DNA of 64,000 nucleotides from Notospermus geniculatus (lineage: Eukaryota; Nemertea; Pilidiophora; Heteronemertea; Lineidae). The stretch spans positions 44,251 through 108,250 of the forward strand of contig NMRB01001160.1 of NCBI GenBank assembly GCA_002633025.1. The letters are read 5' to 3'. The position numbers and the translations under genes are program-made. How positions within the stretch are numbered: the first letter of the stretch is position 1; every line of letters starts with the position of its first letter. The notes below the pieces were generated by a model, which saw only the letters and a program-made list of their open reading frames with translations, was not told the origin of the DNA and did no database searches. Of this stretch, positions 21,381 to 31,324 are shown piece after piece.

Positions 21381-22301
21381 CGTTCACGTCAATTTGAGAA
21401 GGTCTATATCAGTGTGCGGTCAGCATCAGCACCATGATTTAACCCTTAAATTCCAAGAAATTTTCCAGAATTTTCACAGAAATACATGTATCATCTAAAC
21501 CTCCCTCAAAAATAGCCTAAGAGGCCGACACCATGTCCCAAAGTAATCGCAGAGACTTGGTGGGACTTTCCACCTTTCTCTGAAAAGGTGCCAGTCTGGA
21601 CACTTGCGGTAGGCCTAAGTGCATGTTTGGGTGTTTTCAAAATGGATGGACTGCAGACAAGTTGACTGGTTACCATTTGAGTTGAAGTAAACAACAGGCC
21701 TACGTCACATGTGGTCCTCTTCAATATATTTGGTTGGCCTTCAGGAAGCACAAGAGCTTGACAATGAATACAGGATGGCAGTTTCGAGGACCTGTGACTG
21801 GTGGCTATGGCACTATAGCACAAAGAGTAGCAATGTCTATTGATGGCAACCAGGCCTTAATTGGTCTGTGGTGCTTGATTCTGAGAGAAGTCCGATCGCA
21901 ATCGGCAAATACATGTATGGAACCCAGGTGCTGTGGTAACAGATGTAAAGTGTTCTTACATACATGTACATTATAATGAGCGACAAATCGAACCTCAATG
22001 TGGGAAAAAACCACTTGTCGATTTCAACGTTACTCTTATTTACTGTTATGAGATAAGATGAAATGTTTTGTGGAATTTCAACGTCATCTTGAAATCGGGT
22101 CATCGCACAAAGCTGCTGCCATGGAGCGAAGTTTATTGCTTTGATTTTACTTCCCATCTGTCGCGGTCAGCACATCTTGTGAAAATTTCTCTTGAATTGG
22201 GTACAAAAAAATAAACCAGCTGGAACCAGGAATTCTGTTTAAACCTTTTCATTACAATGGAATTTGCGCTTGGAAGCAACAGTAAAGATACCATCCAACA
22301 C

Positions 22302-22604
22302 ACCGATTTCACATCTCGCACTATCGCAGCTCCCCTGGTAGAATTTTTAACGGCCACTTCAGTTTTCAACCTCACTACTAGGAGTATGGGCAAAACTTTC
22401 CTATATCGAGGTTGAATTGCGCGCATTGGTTCCCAATCCCGCCACCAGGGGATGTATCCCTGGCGGCGGTATCAGGAACCAACATGTGTTTTTCAACCTC
22501 GATCTAGGAAATATTTGCCTTACTCCTGATAGTGAGGTTGAAAACGGAAGTGGCTGTCGAAAATTCTACCAGGTGCTGCGATCGTGCTCGATGTGAAATC
22601 GGTG
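22302..22604. mobile_element. MITE-like element, accgatttcac family, copy 1 of 2
   Basis: Left end caccgatttcacatctcgca and right end gatgtgaaatcggtg pair. Long inner arms (ggccacttcagttttcaacc / ggttgaaaacggaagtggc) give a 303-base hairpin. Copy 2 is at 50153-50470. Confidence 0.88.
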
Positions 22605-22609
22605 CGTTA

Positions 22610-22886
22610 TGGAGCATTGGCGCATAGCCTAGTGGTTTTGACATCCGCTTAGCAAGCAGCAGGTCCCGGGTTCAAGTTCCAATCCAGCGTGCGTCAAATT
22701 GGATTAATCATCCCAGCTCTTTACGTCCGTCGCACGGGACAGTAAGCCGTGGTGCCTTGTACCTTGTGCACTTGGAAAGGGCAAGTAAAAGACCCCATCC
22801 AAGTGAGGAACATGAGTAGCTTGAGATGGCCTCTTTCATACTTACCAGGGCCAAGAATGCTTTGGCTTCAGCCCTGATAAAAAAAC
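22610..22886 (+). mobile_element. SINE family A, full length, just upstream of exon 3
   Basis: Head cgcatagcctagtggttttg has the A box. The B-box region ggttcaagttccaatcc has a small insertion. Body and tail are complete (aagaccccatccaagtgagg, gccctgataaaaaaac). It ends 69 bases before the acceptor of exon 3, so it forms much of the distal intron. Confidence 0.9.
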
Positions 22887-22955
22887 AAGTACGGTACGGT
22901 AAGATACCATCCAATGCAGTAATCACATTTGTAATGGTCAACTTCTTCGTTGCAG

Positions 22956-23051
22956 ATGATGTCAAGGTATTTGTGAACAGTCAACGGCAGGGCAAACTGA
23001 CCACACGGAACTGGAGTCAGGCCGTCAACCAAAGCAGGGTCAAGGTCTTTG
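22956..23051 (+). CDS. Exon 3: extracellular stalk segment
   Basis: A 96-base exon, phase 1 in and out. Acceptor caacttcttcgttgcag, donor g|gtaaat. Spliced, it reads NDVKVFVNSQRQGKLTTRNW then SQAVNQSRVKVF, and the last base joins exon 4 to make Glu. Alternating hydrophobic and polar residues (VKVFV, RVKVF) suggest beta strands of a small stalk domain. One potential N-glycosylation site (NQS) is present, plus NWS. It belongs to no family I recognise. Phase fit on both sides is the main support. Confidence 0.8.
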
Positions 23052-23186
23052 GTAAATAGATACTTTCTATTTCTTTATTGTGAAATATACAAGGTGAATA
23101 CGCCTACCTCAGCAAGATACAAAAAGGCATAGATACAAGTGTGGGACTCTCTGAGTTGATGTAAGGAAGGAATTGTGAGGCATGCA

Positions 23187-23361
23187 GTCTAGGAAAACCC
23201 GTCGGATGTCATGTTTGAGGAAAGTGTTAATGGCCTTGGTGAACCGCACATTTCAACAGCTGAAATGTACTACGTAACAGGTAAACAGTAGCAGGTCAAT
23301 GCACAGGCAATCTGACAGCCCTTGTTGATCATTCAGCGACCTCCGACGGGTTTTCCTAGAC
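23187..23361. mobile_element. MITE-like inverted-repeat element
   Basis: Ends gtctaggaaaacccgtcgga and tccgacgggttttcctagac are near-perfect inverted repeats. No coding capacity. Confidence 0.85.
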
Positions 23362-23395
23362 CGCCACGCAATTTATAACTAGGTTTAAGAAAAAT

Positions 23396-23575
23396 GTGAC
23401 CCACTCCAGCAAAAGTAGGCACTTGTTGCAACCGAGGAAAGGGTTGACAACATCACAACAGAATAGCTGAAATGTACGTTGACAATAGTAGTGGACAGCA
23501 GTGATAATAGTTGAGTAAACTGATGACCAATGATGATCACCTGCGACAAGCACCTACTTTCGCTGGAGCGGTACA
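23396..23575. mobile_element. MITE-like element, tgacccgctccagc family, copy 2 of 3
   Basis: Ends tgacccactccagcaaaagt and cctactttcgctggagcg, and the shared interior ttgacaatagtagtggacag match 19997-20190. Ends about 100 bases before exon 4. Confidence 0.88.
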
Positions 23576-23678
23576 CAAATGATGAAGAAAAATCCAGACA
23601 ATCTAATTCACAAAGGCTTTGTAGGACTTGGGGATCTGTAAGTTAACTGGACAGTGACATTGTGGACTTCCATTTCAG

Positions 23679-23831
23679 AACTTGAGGATGCCAGCATGAC
23701 CAAGTCCAACCCGTGTAAGCCTTATTCAAGATGTCCGCGTGCTGCTGCTCAGGGTCTCGCTGGCTGTGACATGAAAACGCAAGACTGTGTCTGTGAGAAG
23801 GGCTATGTCCTTAGTGAGGGTATTTGTATAG
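23679..23831 (+). CDS. Exon 4: EGF-like module 1
   Basis: A 153-base exon, phase 1 in and out. Acceptor gacttccatttcag; donor g|gtgagt. The sequence starts ELEDASMTKSNPCKPYSRCP and ends with CDMKTQDCVCEKGYVLSEGI then CIG. Six cysteines (CKPYSRC...GCDMKTQDCVC...C) fit an EGF-like fold; the CxC pair followed by a Gly-Tyr turn and a last Cys is the family signature. It lacks the D-x-D/N-E start of calcium-binding EGF modules. The run AAAQGLAG between cysteines 2 and 3 is longer than usual. Confidence 0.9.
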
Positions 23832-23843
23832 GTGAGTATTCTA

Positions 23844-23886
23844 AAGCCAGGCGTACATCGCACTTGTGACTGGAAGCAACTGATCT
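23844..23886 (+). repeat. Solitary end of the 4768-5253 element family
   Basis: aaagccaggcgtacatcgca followed by cttgtgactggaagcaactg matches the left terminus of that element. Only one end is present in this 147-base intron. Confidence 0.65.
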
Positions 23887-23978
23887 GACAAGAAGTATAC
23901 AAGGTGCATATATGAAGTATATATGAAGCATATATGATGTGCACTGTTCAACCTTACATGTTTCTCTGCTGATTTCAG

Positions 23979-24101
23979 ACAAAAATGAATGCCATTTCCC
24001 AGAGTACAAGTGCCATCCACAAGCCGTCTGTAAGAACACAATCGGGTCCTACCTCTGCGTCTGCCAGGCCGGTTACTTTGGTGATGGGAAAAAATGCACT
24101 G
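23979..24101 (+). CDS. Exon 5: calcium-binding EGF-like module 2
   Basis: A 123-base exon, phase 1 in and out. Acceptor tttctctgctgatttcag; donor g|gtaagt. It encodes DKNECHFPEYKCHPQAVCKN and TIGSYLCVCQAGYFGDGKKC. The D-x-N-E-C start and C-K-N-x4-Y-x-C match the calcium-binding and Asn/Asp beta-hydroxylation consensus exactly, with six cysteines in order. One exon equals one module, and the 1-1 phase is the classic arrangement for shuffled EGF exons. Strongest single domain call in the window. Confidence 0.96.
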
Positions 24102-24558
24102 GTAAGTCATCAGAAGAATCTAGTATGACGTCATGTCGCATGCGTGTCTGCATCAGATAATCTCTATCAATAACTATGAGTGTGTGCTTTAACTAACTAT
24201 GGCTGCACCTTGACTATAACCTAATACTTGTATAAATCTAGGCCGAAACTAGCTATAGTAACTGCTCCACAAACCTCAATTGTAACTACACCAAAATCAC
24301 AGTTGTAAGGTCACAGAGGTCTGGCATTGCCGGGGTCCAGCTTCTCCTGTTGGTCGGCATTGCTGACCACACAGCAGGCTGTTGATATCTTCGAATCGAA
24401 GTCCCGACGCTGATGCTTTTGATATATAATGTTGGAGGAGCTAGATCCCAGTGGCAAGCAGGGGTGGCCGAAACTTCGCTAGTGCTTCGACAGCCTATCG
24501 GTGTTAATTGGCAGATGGGCTCCGCTAGCACTAGTGGAGTTTCTATGCGGCTACCCCA

Positions 24559-24668
24559 GGCCCCGTATTCATAAAGCTACTTAAGTCTAAGTATGACACT
24601 TATCCTTTGTTCAACACAAAAGATAAGTATCATACTTTGACTTAAGTACGTTTATGAATATGGACCCA
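24559..24668. mobile_element. MITE-like hairpin, cgtattcataaag family, copy 1 of 2
   Basis: Ends ggccccgtattcataaagct and cgtttatgaatatggaccc pair, as do acttaagtctaagtatgaca and catactttgacttaagt inside. Copy 2 is at 26905-27022 with a similar interior. Confidence 0.85.
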
Positions 24669-24706
24669 GGTCTCTATGGCATTACTACAACTGCGATTTT
24701 GGCATA

Positions 24707-24994
24707 TACAGTACAGGTCACAATTGACATCCCTACAGCTTTGCGTAAGTTACTCGTAAGTTACGAGTAACTTACGCATAACTCACGGCTTTGGTTTCGT
24801 GTAACATACCGCATAACTCGCCAAAATCGCATAACTCGCCTCGTAACTCACTGTGTAACCGCGTAATTAGCGAAATTCGCGTAACTCACCTCGTAAGTTA
24901 CACGTAACATAGCTCGTGAGTTGTTGCGTAAGTTACGAGTGACTTACGCGTAACTTGCGCGAATTTAGGGATGTCAGTTGTGACCTGTACTGTA
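24707..24994. mobile_element. MITE-like element packed with gtaagttac motifs
   Basis: Outer ends tacagtacaggtcacaattg and gtgacctgtactgta are inverted repeats, with catcccta / tagggatg inside. The interior repeats gcgtaagttacgagt, cgcataactcgcc and gcgtaact in both orientations, giving many small hairpins. Several matches to the splice-donor consensus gtaagt arise from these motifs. Confidence 0.85.
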
Positions 24995-25211
24995 TGAGTA
25001 CCACTACATGCAGAACTATGCTACACCCATAACCAGTTGATATAAAATTGATGTGCAGGCAATACCACTTGCAATATTGACTTCACCATTGGACACTAAC
25101 GCTACCCCTAACCATTAATCTGCAACCTGTACTTTATTCCGACATCACCCATAACCTGCTTCCAAATCTTCGCTTAAACCTCAATATAACCGTAACATCT
25201 AACCTTTCCAG

Positions 25212-25286
25212 CCTGCAGTCGAGGTTGTCTAACGGGAGACTACGCATCCTCCCCATGCAACTCTACCCACGACAGAGTTTGTTCCC
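25212..25286 (+). CDS. Exon 6: TNF-receptor-like Cys-rich segment, first half
   Basis: A 75-base exon, phase 1 in and out. Acceptor taacctttccag; donor c|gtgagt. Spliced, it reads ACSRGCLTGDYASSPCNSTH then DRVCS, and the split codon makes Pro. The order C-x3-C-x-T/G-x-Y-x4-C-x6-C is that of TNFR cysteine-rich repeats, and it continues directly into exon 7. NST is a potential N-glycosylation site. The alternative acceptor tgcag six bases later gives a stop in the required phase. GCC2/GCC3 or ephrin-receptor-like Cys repeats are the main alternatives. Confidence 0.85.
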
Positions 25287-25849
25287 GTGAGTATCCACTG
25301 TCGCCATCTATTCATAGCCGCTGTAACCTCATGGCTGTAGCAACGCCTTTGTCATAGCACAATCTTTTAGTGTGGTCTACTGCATTCCAGTTGCCAATGG
25401 CCACGCCAGACCTTTTTGCTTGGCATATAGATTTAAAAGTCCAGTCTTCGGTCACCATGGTAATATCCTGCTGGCGGTTACATCTGCTGCTTTCCTACAA
25501 TCACTACGTGATCTTTGGCAAAAGTTGGACAATAACAATAACTCAAATGCCTGTCATATATTACGTACATCATACCTTTTGGTATTTTCGGTAGGTTACG
25601 TTCAGAATCTCTGGGAAATGTCATTGAGCAATGTGTTTGATTGTTTGTGTTCCATTATATCTTGATATTAGAAGAAAGTTACAAGGAACGACCACTGGAC
25701 AGTTTGTCTGGCGATTACCATTTTATTCTTTAAAGACAATACTACCGGTACATGCTTCTTCCCTTGTTATTTACCTAAACATTTGTGCCCTTGTCCCGCT
25801 TGAAGAGCTTAGCATGCATGCGGCCATTGAATGGTATTAAGCTTCTGAT

Positions 25850-26153
25850 GTCATATGGTGAGAACTGTTAGACTGCCATCTTTGTTGGAGTGGTCTATTA
25901 TGTTGACCCATTACTTGATGGTTTTTGAAGGGAAAACATATAGATCATTCAGCAGCCCTGACCACCTTGATTACTAGTGAAATATCAATAATTTGCACAT
26001 GTACATTTCAACAAGTTAACTCATCTGTCCCCAGAATCCAGCAGACGGCATCTTCTGTCAAAGTTTTCTCACATCCTATGGTACTGATTGAAAAATATTT
26101 GAAGAAACGTTGTTCCTGTGAACCATCTGAAGAATGTTTCTTCAAATTCTTTC
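25850..26153. other. Intron between exons 6 and 7, nothing recognised
   Basis: No exon or repeat with clear borders is seen before the MITE at 26154. Confidence 0.4.
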
Positions 26154-26346
26154 CAATAGACGATATCACTCCAAAAGTGTGCAGCACCTGACGGTACATG
26201 TAGGTGCAGCGTTGATTTGAAAAAAAATCCACTTGTTTCATCGATCATGACGTCGTCTCACGTCAAGTTGTCATGGAATGAGTACGGGACGTCGTGACGC
26301 TGTATCTACCGTCAGGTGCTGCGCTCTTTTGGAGTGATAGAGTCTA
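26154..26346. mobile_element. MITE-like element, aatagac...tatcactc family, copy 2
   Basis: Ends aatagacgatatcactccaa and ttggagtgatagagtctatt pair, with gcagcacctgacgg / ccgtcaggtgctgc inside. Related to 16738-16972 (both carry gtcaggtgctgcgctctttt). Confidence 0.85.
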
Positions 26347-26664
26347 TTCATTCCAAAAGATTTTAGAAATTTTCCACAGAAGATACTGCCTGCGGAAACC
26401 TGGGGGCAGATAATTAAGAAATGACCAAACAAAGTTGTAAACCAGTTTGGTTTATTTGCATGCCAAATAAATAAGGCTGCATGCATGAACTGCCTCTGGG
26501 AAGCCATCAAACTGCAGAGTGGTTGAAGCAGTTTATAGCCCACAACCTGTTTGGTAACAACAGATTGTAAGCAGTTCTGCTATTGTCTTCATAATGCAAG
26601 GAAATCAGAGAAATAATGCCATGTATCTTTCAATTCTTTTATCCTGAACTCTGTTTTCTTCCAG

Positions 26665-26739
26665 CGTGCGGCGAATGTGACGGTTCCACCTTCGAGGCTG
26701 CCAAGTGCGGTGAAGAGACTCAGGATACATTATGTATTC
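26665..26739 (+). CDS. Exon 7: TNF-receptor-like Cys-rich segment, second half
   Basis: A 75-base exon, phase 1 in and out. Acceptor ctctgttttcttccag; donor c|gtaagt. It encodes CGECDGSTFEAAKCGEETQD then TLCI. Together with exon 6 it gives C-S-P-C-G-E-C-D-G-x-T/S-F, then C and D-T-L-C. These are the cysteine spacings of a TNFR repeat, with the conserved Asp-Thr before the last Cys. Same length and phase as exon 6, so the pair may derive from an exon duplication. The binding partner is unknown. Confidence 0.87.
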
Positions 26740-26904
26740 GTAAGTAAAGTCAGGGTTGGTGATGACCAGTGAGGACCAAGGTGATGTTGAGATTAGTTTA
26801 AAAAAACAACCTGCATGCCCTGATCTGCCTTAGATTTTGTTTGAGCTTTCTAAAAGTGTCTTATGTTTCATTTTCCTTGGTTCTTAAGCATTCCCCTAGG
26901 GCCC

Positions 26905-27022
26905 TGGATCCATATTCATAAACATACTTAAGTCGAAGTGTGATACATTGTACTTATCTTTTGTGTTGAACAAAGGATAGGTGTCATACTTAGACTTAAG
27001 TAGTTTTGTGAATATGGGTCCT
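26905..27022. mobile_element. MITE-like hairpin, cgtattcataaag family, copy 2 of 2
   Basis: Ends ggatccatattcataaacat and gttttgtgaatatgggtcc pair. The interior resembles 24559-24668 read in the opposite order (cttatcttttgtgttgaaca). Confidence 0.82.
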
Positions 27023-27532
27023 GTGCCTGCTTGTTGTTCTGCAATGTAAGTTAGCGTTACTGGCTGCTGAAACCAAACAACATATCTGCCAGCTCAACCT
27101 TTCATGCCTGGATGAGGTGTAAGGCAAAGTAGAGTTGCTTTGGTCGGACTTAGCCACACTTTCATTAAAACCTGACTTTTCTCAATGCTTCAAGCAAAGA
27201 GAAAGTCTAACTTCAGCTATACTTTTGGCTAAAGTCCGACCCAAGCCATAGGGCCTCAGACTACAAGCCAAAGACCTGAATCATGACACTACTTCGACTT
27301 AAGTCGATTTCAACACCATCTGTGATGAACATATCTCAGACACATAATTCATCAATATATTTGTATATTTGTGGGTCATCAGTTCATTTGAAATAGACAC
27401 CAGATGTTGACTTATGGTGTTTGATTTATGTGATTTCATGTACAAAGGTCTGGTGTCAACTTATGCGTGGATTGCAAAAAAACGTGAAAAATACCGGATC
27501 AGTTGTGAATGGCACAGTTCTTTAGACGATAA

Positions 27533-27698
27533 GAGCAGTCAGCCGTACTTATCGCCAAAAGATGGCAGCAAAGTTCTAACGGACCAATACAGAAGAAATT
27601 TCTCTTGATTGGTGCTCAATCAAGCATGAGTGGGTCCACTAAGCATTGAATCGGGCCGTAGTGACACCTATTGGTCAACTGACTGACAGCTCCTATTG
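27533..27698 (+). repeat. Dispersed repeat, copy 2 of 2
   Basis: Matches 11961-12118 in blocks gccaaaagatggcagcaaag and cgggccgtagtgacacctat. Same orientation. Confidence 0.75.
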
Positions 27699-28167
27699 GC
27701 TGACTTCTTGTGTTGATGCAGGACAGTAAAACTGCTGCGTCAAACTTGACTACATGCCTACACGCCCATGACTACATGCCCCATGGACCTCTAGGCAAAC
27801 NAAAACTGAGTTGATTTCATTGGTTTACCATTAGCTGCAATTAGTTGATTAGTTGAGGTACCCCTTTAACTACTTTGGTGTACCTAGGTGAACTTAAGCA
27901 ATGCTTTCTCCCTCCCTGTTGAGTCCTCTTGCGTTCCCTTGCTTGCTACATCTGATCACATCACCCATTCATGTCTTCGGAAATCTTGTACGTTATGTTC
28001 GGAGTTTGTCATGACATGCTTTTGTACACTTCTATTATGTTGAGTAAAATCCTTCACGTCTTCAACACACGAAGGAATAATTCTTTTAAGTGGAAAACCT
28101 TTGCAGTTTTGCCAACGAGCCTAAGTTTTGCACACCTTATACCATGCAACTTCTGTTTCTTCATTTT

Positions 28168-28365
28168 GTGACCCGATCTAGCAAAAGTAGGCACATGTCG
28201 CAGGTGATCATCATTGGTCATCAGTTTACTCAACTATTGTCACTGCTGTCCACTACTATTGTCAACCTGCAGAGACGTACATTTCAGCTATTGTGTTGTA
28301 AGGCCGTTAACCCTTTCCTCGGTTGTGACTTGTGCCTACTTTTGCTACATGTAGATCGGGTCGCA
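28168..28365. mobile_element. MITE-like element, tgacccgctccagc family, copy 3 of 3
   Basis: Ends tgacccgatctagcaaaagt and gcctacttttgctacatgta. The interior is the reverse complement of the other copies (gtccactactattgtcaacc), so this copy lies the other way round. Confidence 0.88.
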
Positions 28366-28900
28366 CTTGCTAAGTCAAATCACAAATTTTGCTTCTGTTA
28401 TTTGCCAAAGTCGTCCTCGCACCCGATCATGCTTATCAATGTCCTGCTGGTAAAATGCAATGCTAATACCTTGTAAAATGTATCTCTTATGCTTCTCCAA
28501 GTAAGGTAACCTTGGTACCGAACGCATGCTGGCTAGGAGTTCACATATAAACTACTATAAAATAGGTTGTTGTTACTCTCTAATCCTTTCAAAAGCTGAA
28601 AGAAAATCGAAGAATTCCTTAAAATTGCAAAAAGGGTCTTTGATCTGGTGAATTCATAACTTCATCATATTCCGGGACAGGAAAATCCATGTTGTCAATT
28701 AAAACAGTTTATTTTTTTCAACAACCTTGTTTTCCTCTCTTCACGTTGTAAGAGTTGTATCAAACTTCCGGCTTAATATTTTCTGTTGAGATGGTGCTAA
28801 AGTCTACAGTCGTTGTCCAGTTACATTGTAACGTGATGTCCTACCCCAGTTACACTTGTCAATGTTGATGTCATCATCCATGGTTCCATTATATCTTTTG
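28366..28900. other. Intron sequence, nothing recognised
   Basis: Unique-looking AT-rich DNA with no supportable exon. Confidence 0.4.
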
Positions 28901-29158
28901 AAGAGCCCTGATGGCCGAGTGGTTATCACATCCACTAAGCAAGCGACAGCTCTCTGATTCAAATCCAGTCCAGGCCATATCGGATTAATCATCCCTGGCT
29001 CTTCACGTCCGTTGCATGGGACAGTAAGCCGTGGTGCCTTGTACCTTCTTTCTTTGCAAGGGCAAGTAAAAGACTCCATCCAAGTGAGGAACATGAGTAG
29101 CTTGAGATGGCCTCTTCCATACTTACCAGGGCCAATAATGCTATGATGGAAAGATACA
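28901..29158 (+). mobile_element. SINE family A, full length
   Basis: Head aagagccctgatggccgagt; A-box region tggccgagtgg fits the consensus. The B-box region is degraded (gattcaaatcc). Body and tail end near gatggaaagata. Confidence 0.88.
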
Positions 29159-29178
29159 AATACACGTACATTACCTCT

Positions 29179-29333
29179 TCCTGGGCCATATGGGATTAAT
29201 TTTATCCCTGGCTCTTCAGTCCGTTGCATGGGACAGTAAGCCATGGTGCCTTGTACCTTGTGTCTTTGCAAGGGCAAGTAAATGACCCCATCCAAGTGAG
29301 GAACATGAGTAGCCTGCAGATGGCCTTCCATAC
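29179..29333 (+). mobile_element. SINE family A, head-truncated copy in tandem
   Basis: Begins cctgggccatatgggattaa and carries acagtaagccatggtgcctt and aatgaccccatccaagtgag, following 29158 by about 20 bases in the same orientation. A relative of the 6633-6745 MITE end (aagtaaaagcatttgcttac) follows at 29338. Confidence 0.85.
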
Positions 29334-29399
29334 TGTGCAAGTCTTAAGTAAAAGCATTTGCTTACTTTTATGAATCCACTAGCTATTGACAGTCAAGTT

Positions 29400-30475
29400 A
29401 ATTCCATGTAAACATGACATCTAGCCAATCCACAACCAATCAACATCTTGTTAATACCGGTATGTGAGAAGCAAACAAATGTGACGATAGTGAACCATTT
29501 GTGTTGAATTGAAAAATTCATTGAATTTTCAATCCATATTCGACAAATCAATAATATATGCCATTAAAAATGTTGTTTTTGTGTGTGATTTTCATATACA
29601 TGTTCAAACGCCAAACGCTTCATGCTTAAACACTAACATCTTTGCAAATCTTTTGCAGTAAAACACATTTGCAGAAAAATGTGTGTTAAAAATTTCAATC
29701 CATGTGGACAATGTCTGTGATGACAAACTTCCTACGTATATTCTCCTCTTTTCTCTCACTTTTTACACTTTTCCATTTTCTCTTTTCTTTGGTCTACTTT
29801 CATCTACCCTTGCAAAGTTTATCAACCAGATTACAGAGATCGTCTTCATTGCAATCTTATACCTCTGGTGAGACTGAAGCATTTTCAGCAATTATATATT
29901 ATTAAAACAAAATGAAGGCCATCATTTTCCTGCTACAGGGCCAATTTTCCTGAAACCCTGCTGCCTTAGTTGACTGCTTGGTGAAGGCTACATCAGTCTG
30001 TATATACTGTAGGTAACATACATGTAATAGGTTGCCATGTTGATCTATATAAAATGAATGCGACACCTAGTTGAAGATCAAATGTTTATTGGTCCGAGGA
30101 CCCGATACACGCTTTCGACACTTTCTGTGTCTTCATCAGGTATGAAGCTATTGGAAATGACATAATATGTACAGGGTTGCAATAAATTAGCAAGATGAAG
30201 TAACAGGTGTATTTACAACAGAGGTGGCAGCTGGAGAAATTGTAGTAATCACAAGTTATCACAAGTTGAATATATATATATTGAACTGTGTCAAATTGAC
30301 ACAGTTATTGAACTGTGTCAAATTACCAACAACTATCCCCACCAGAACTAAGACGTCAAAGTCATACACCAACATTCACCAACTCCGGTATTCCAGAGAT
30401 TTAGATTTATTTAGCATTCATCTTTTGTTCATATTTTCATTGCTTTAGATTTTTTTGTCGTTTCATTATTTTCAG
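29400..30475. other. Intron sequence with no accepted exon
   Basis: AT-rich DNA. A Cys-rich open stretch at about 29660-29715 has an acceptor but no good donor in the right phase (see rejected items). Short atat and aattgacacagtt repeats occur at 30265-30320. Confidence 0.4.
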
Positions 30476-30535
30476 TTGTGCAGATGTATGACATGTACAA
30501 GCGCCACCAAAAGATTACAGATACCGTGGTTATAC
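30476..30535 (+). CDS. Exon 8: short linker exon
   Basis: A 60-base exon, phase 1 in and out. Acceptor gtcgtttcattattttcag with a long pyrimidine tract; donor c|gtaaat. Spliced after exon 7 it reads LVQMYDMYKRHQKITDTVVI, with no stop. The phase match with exons 7 and 9, together with a coding-like amino-acid mix, supports it. It has no cysteine and follows the TNFR-like segment, so it probably begins a new domain. No family recognised. Confidence 0.7.
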
Positions 30536-31324
30536 GTAAATAGACAATATACAATTTCAAACATAACTGCTATAACAACCAAAAGGACAATTTTGGTAGC
30601 TCCCTAGCCTTAGCACAGACTGATATATCCATCCTGTACCAACAGGTGGTGCTCTGCTCCTGACGCATCAGGAGGGAACTTCCCCCTTGTGTACCCTGCA
30701 CAGTTCATACCCTATGGGTATATTGGCTTTTCCTACTGGTACAGTAGGTGTTAAGTTAGCGAGCTATCAAATAGATGCCTTGAAGCTACTGTCCCAGTCT
30801 TTAAAATCTGTCTAAAAATATAAAATTCTAATATCTCTGAAAAGACACTGCCAGTAGTTCACTGTAGCACTAACATCAATAATGCCTATAACATCTGTCC
30901 GCGCGAAAGTGTTCAGTGCTGCTTCTGTTGTTGGCGTACTGCTAAATTTCTGCTGACACAAGTTCCTGCCAGCGAAAGGCCTGTCTGGTCACAGAAGCCT
31001 ACAGTATTTCTCTACAAAACTTGGCACCCCATCATATCAGTGGTATATGCCCTGCACTTGCATCTATACAAATATGACTATACAAATATGTTATCCACAT
31101 ATCGAATCTCTTTCTGGATTGCCAGATGATCAGGATGTACATGACTTTATCTGCACAATTCTGCTTTTCCTCCTTATTTTTAGCACCAAGTGCAGTTCCA
31201 CCTCCCAGTCTACGCCAAATTTCACTACCTGTCACAGCACACAAGCCAAATGCTCTGCACTGACTATCCTGCCATGCAAAATGTCCAGTCTGTCAACCAT
31301 TCTACTAAACACCAATGTCACCCA

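Noticed and set aside
28804-29340. 178-codon minus-strand frame
   Set aside because: It is the antisense of two adjacent SINE-A copies; the same peptide fragments recur at every copy of the family.
29658-29715. Cys-rich open stretch (CRKMCVKNFNPCGQC) after acceptor cttttgcag
   Set aside because: The cysteine pattern resembles the preceding TNFR-like exons, but every phase-1 donor is poor (gtctgt, gtggac) and the best GT gives phase 2.
30646-30717. 72-base phase 1-1 exon candidate ending at g|gtatat
   Set aside because: Weak acceptor without a proper pyrimidine tract, and unconvincing amino-acid composition.
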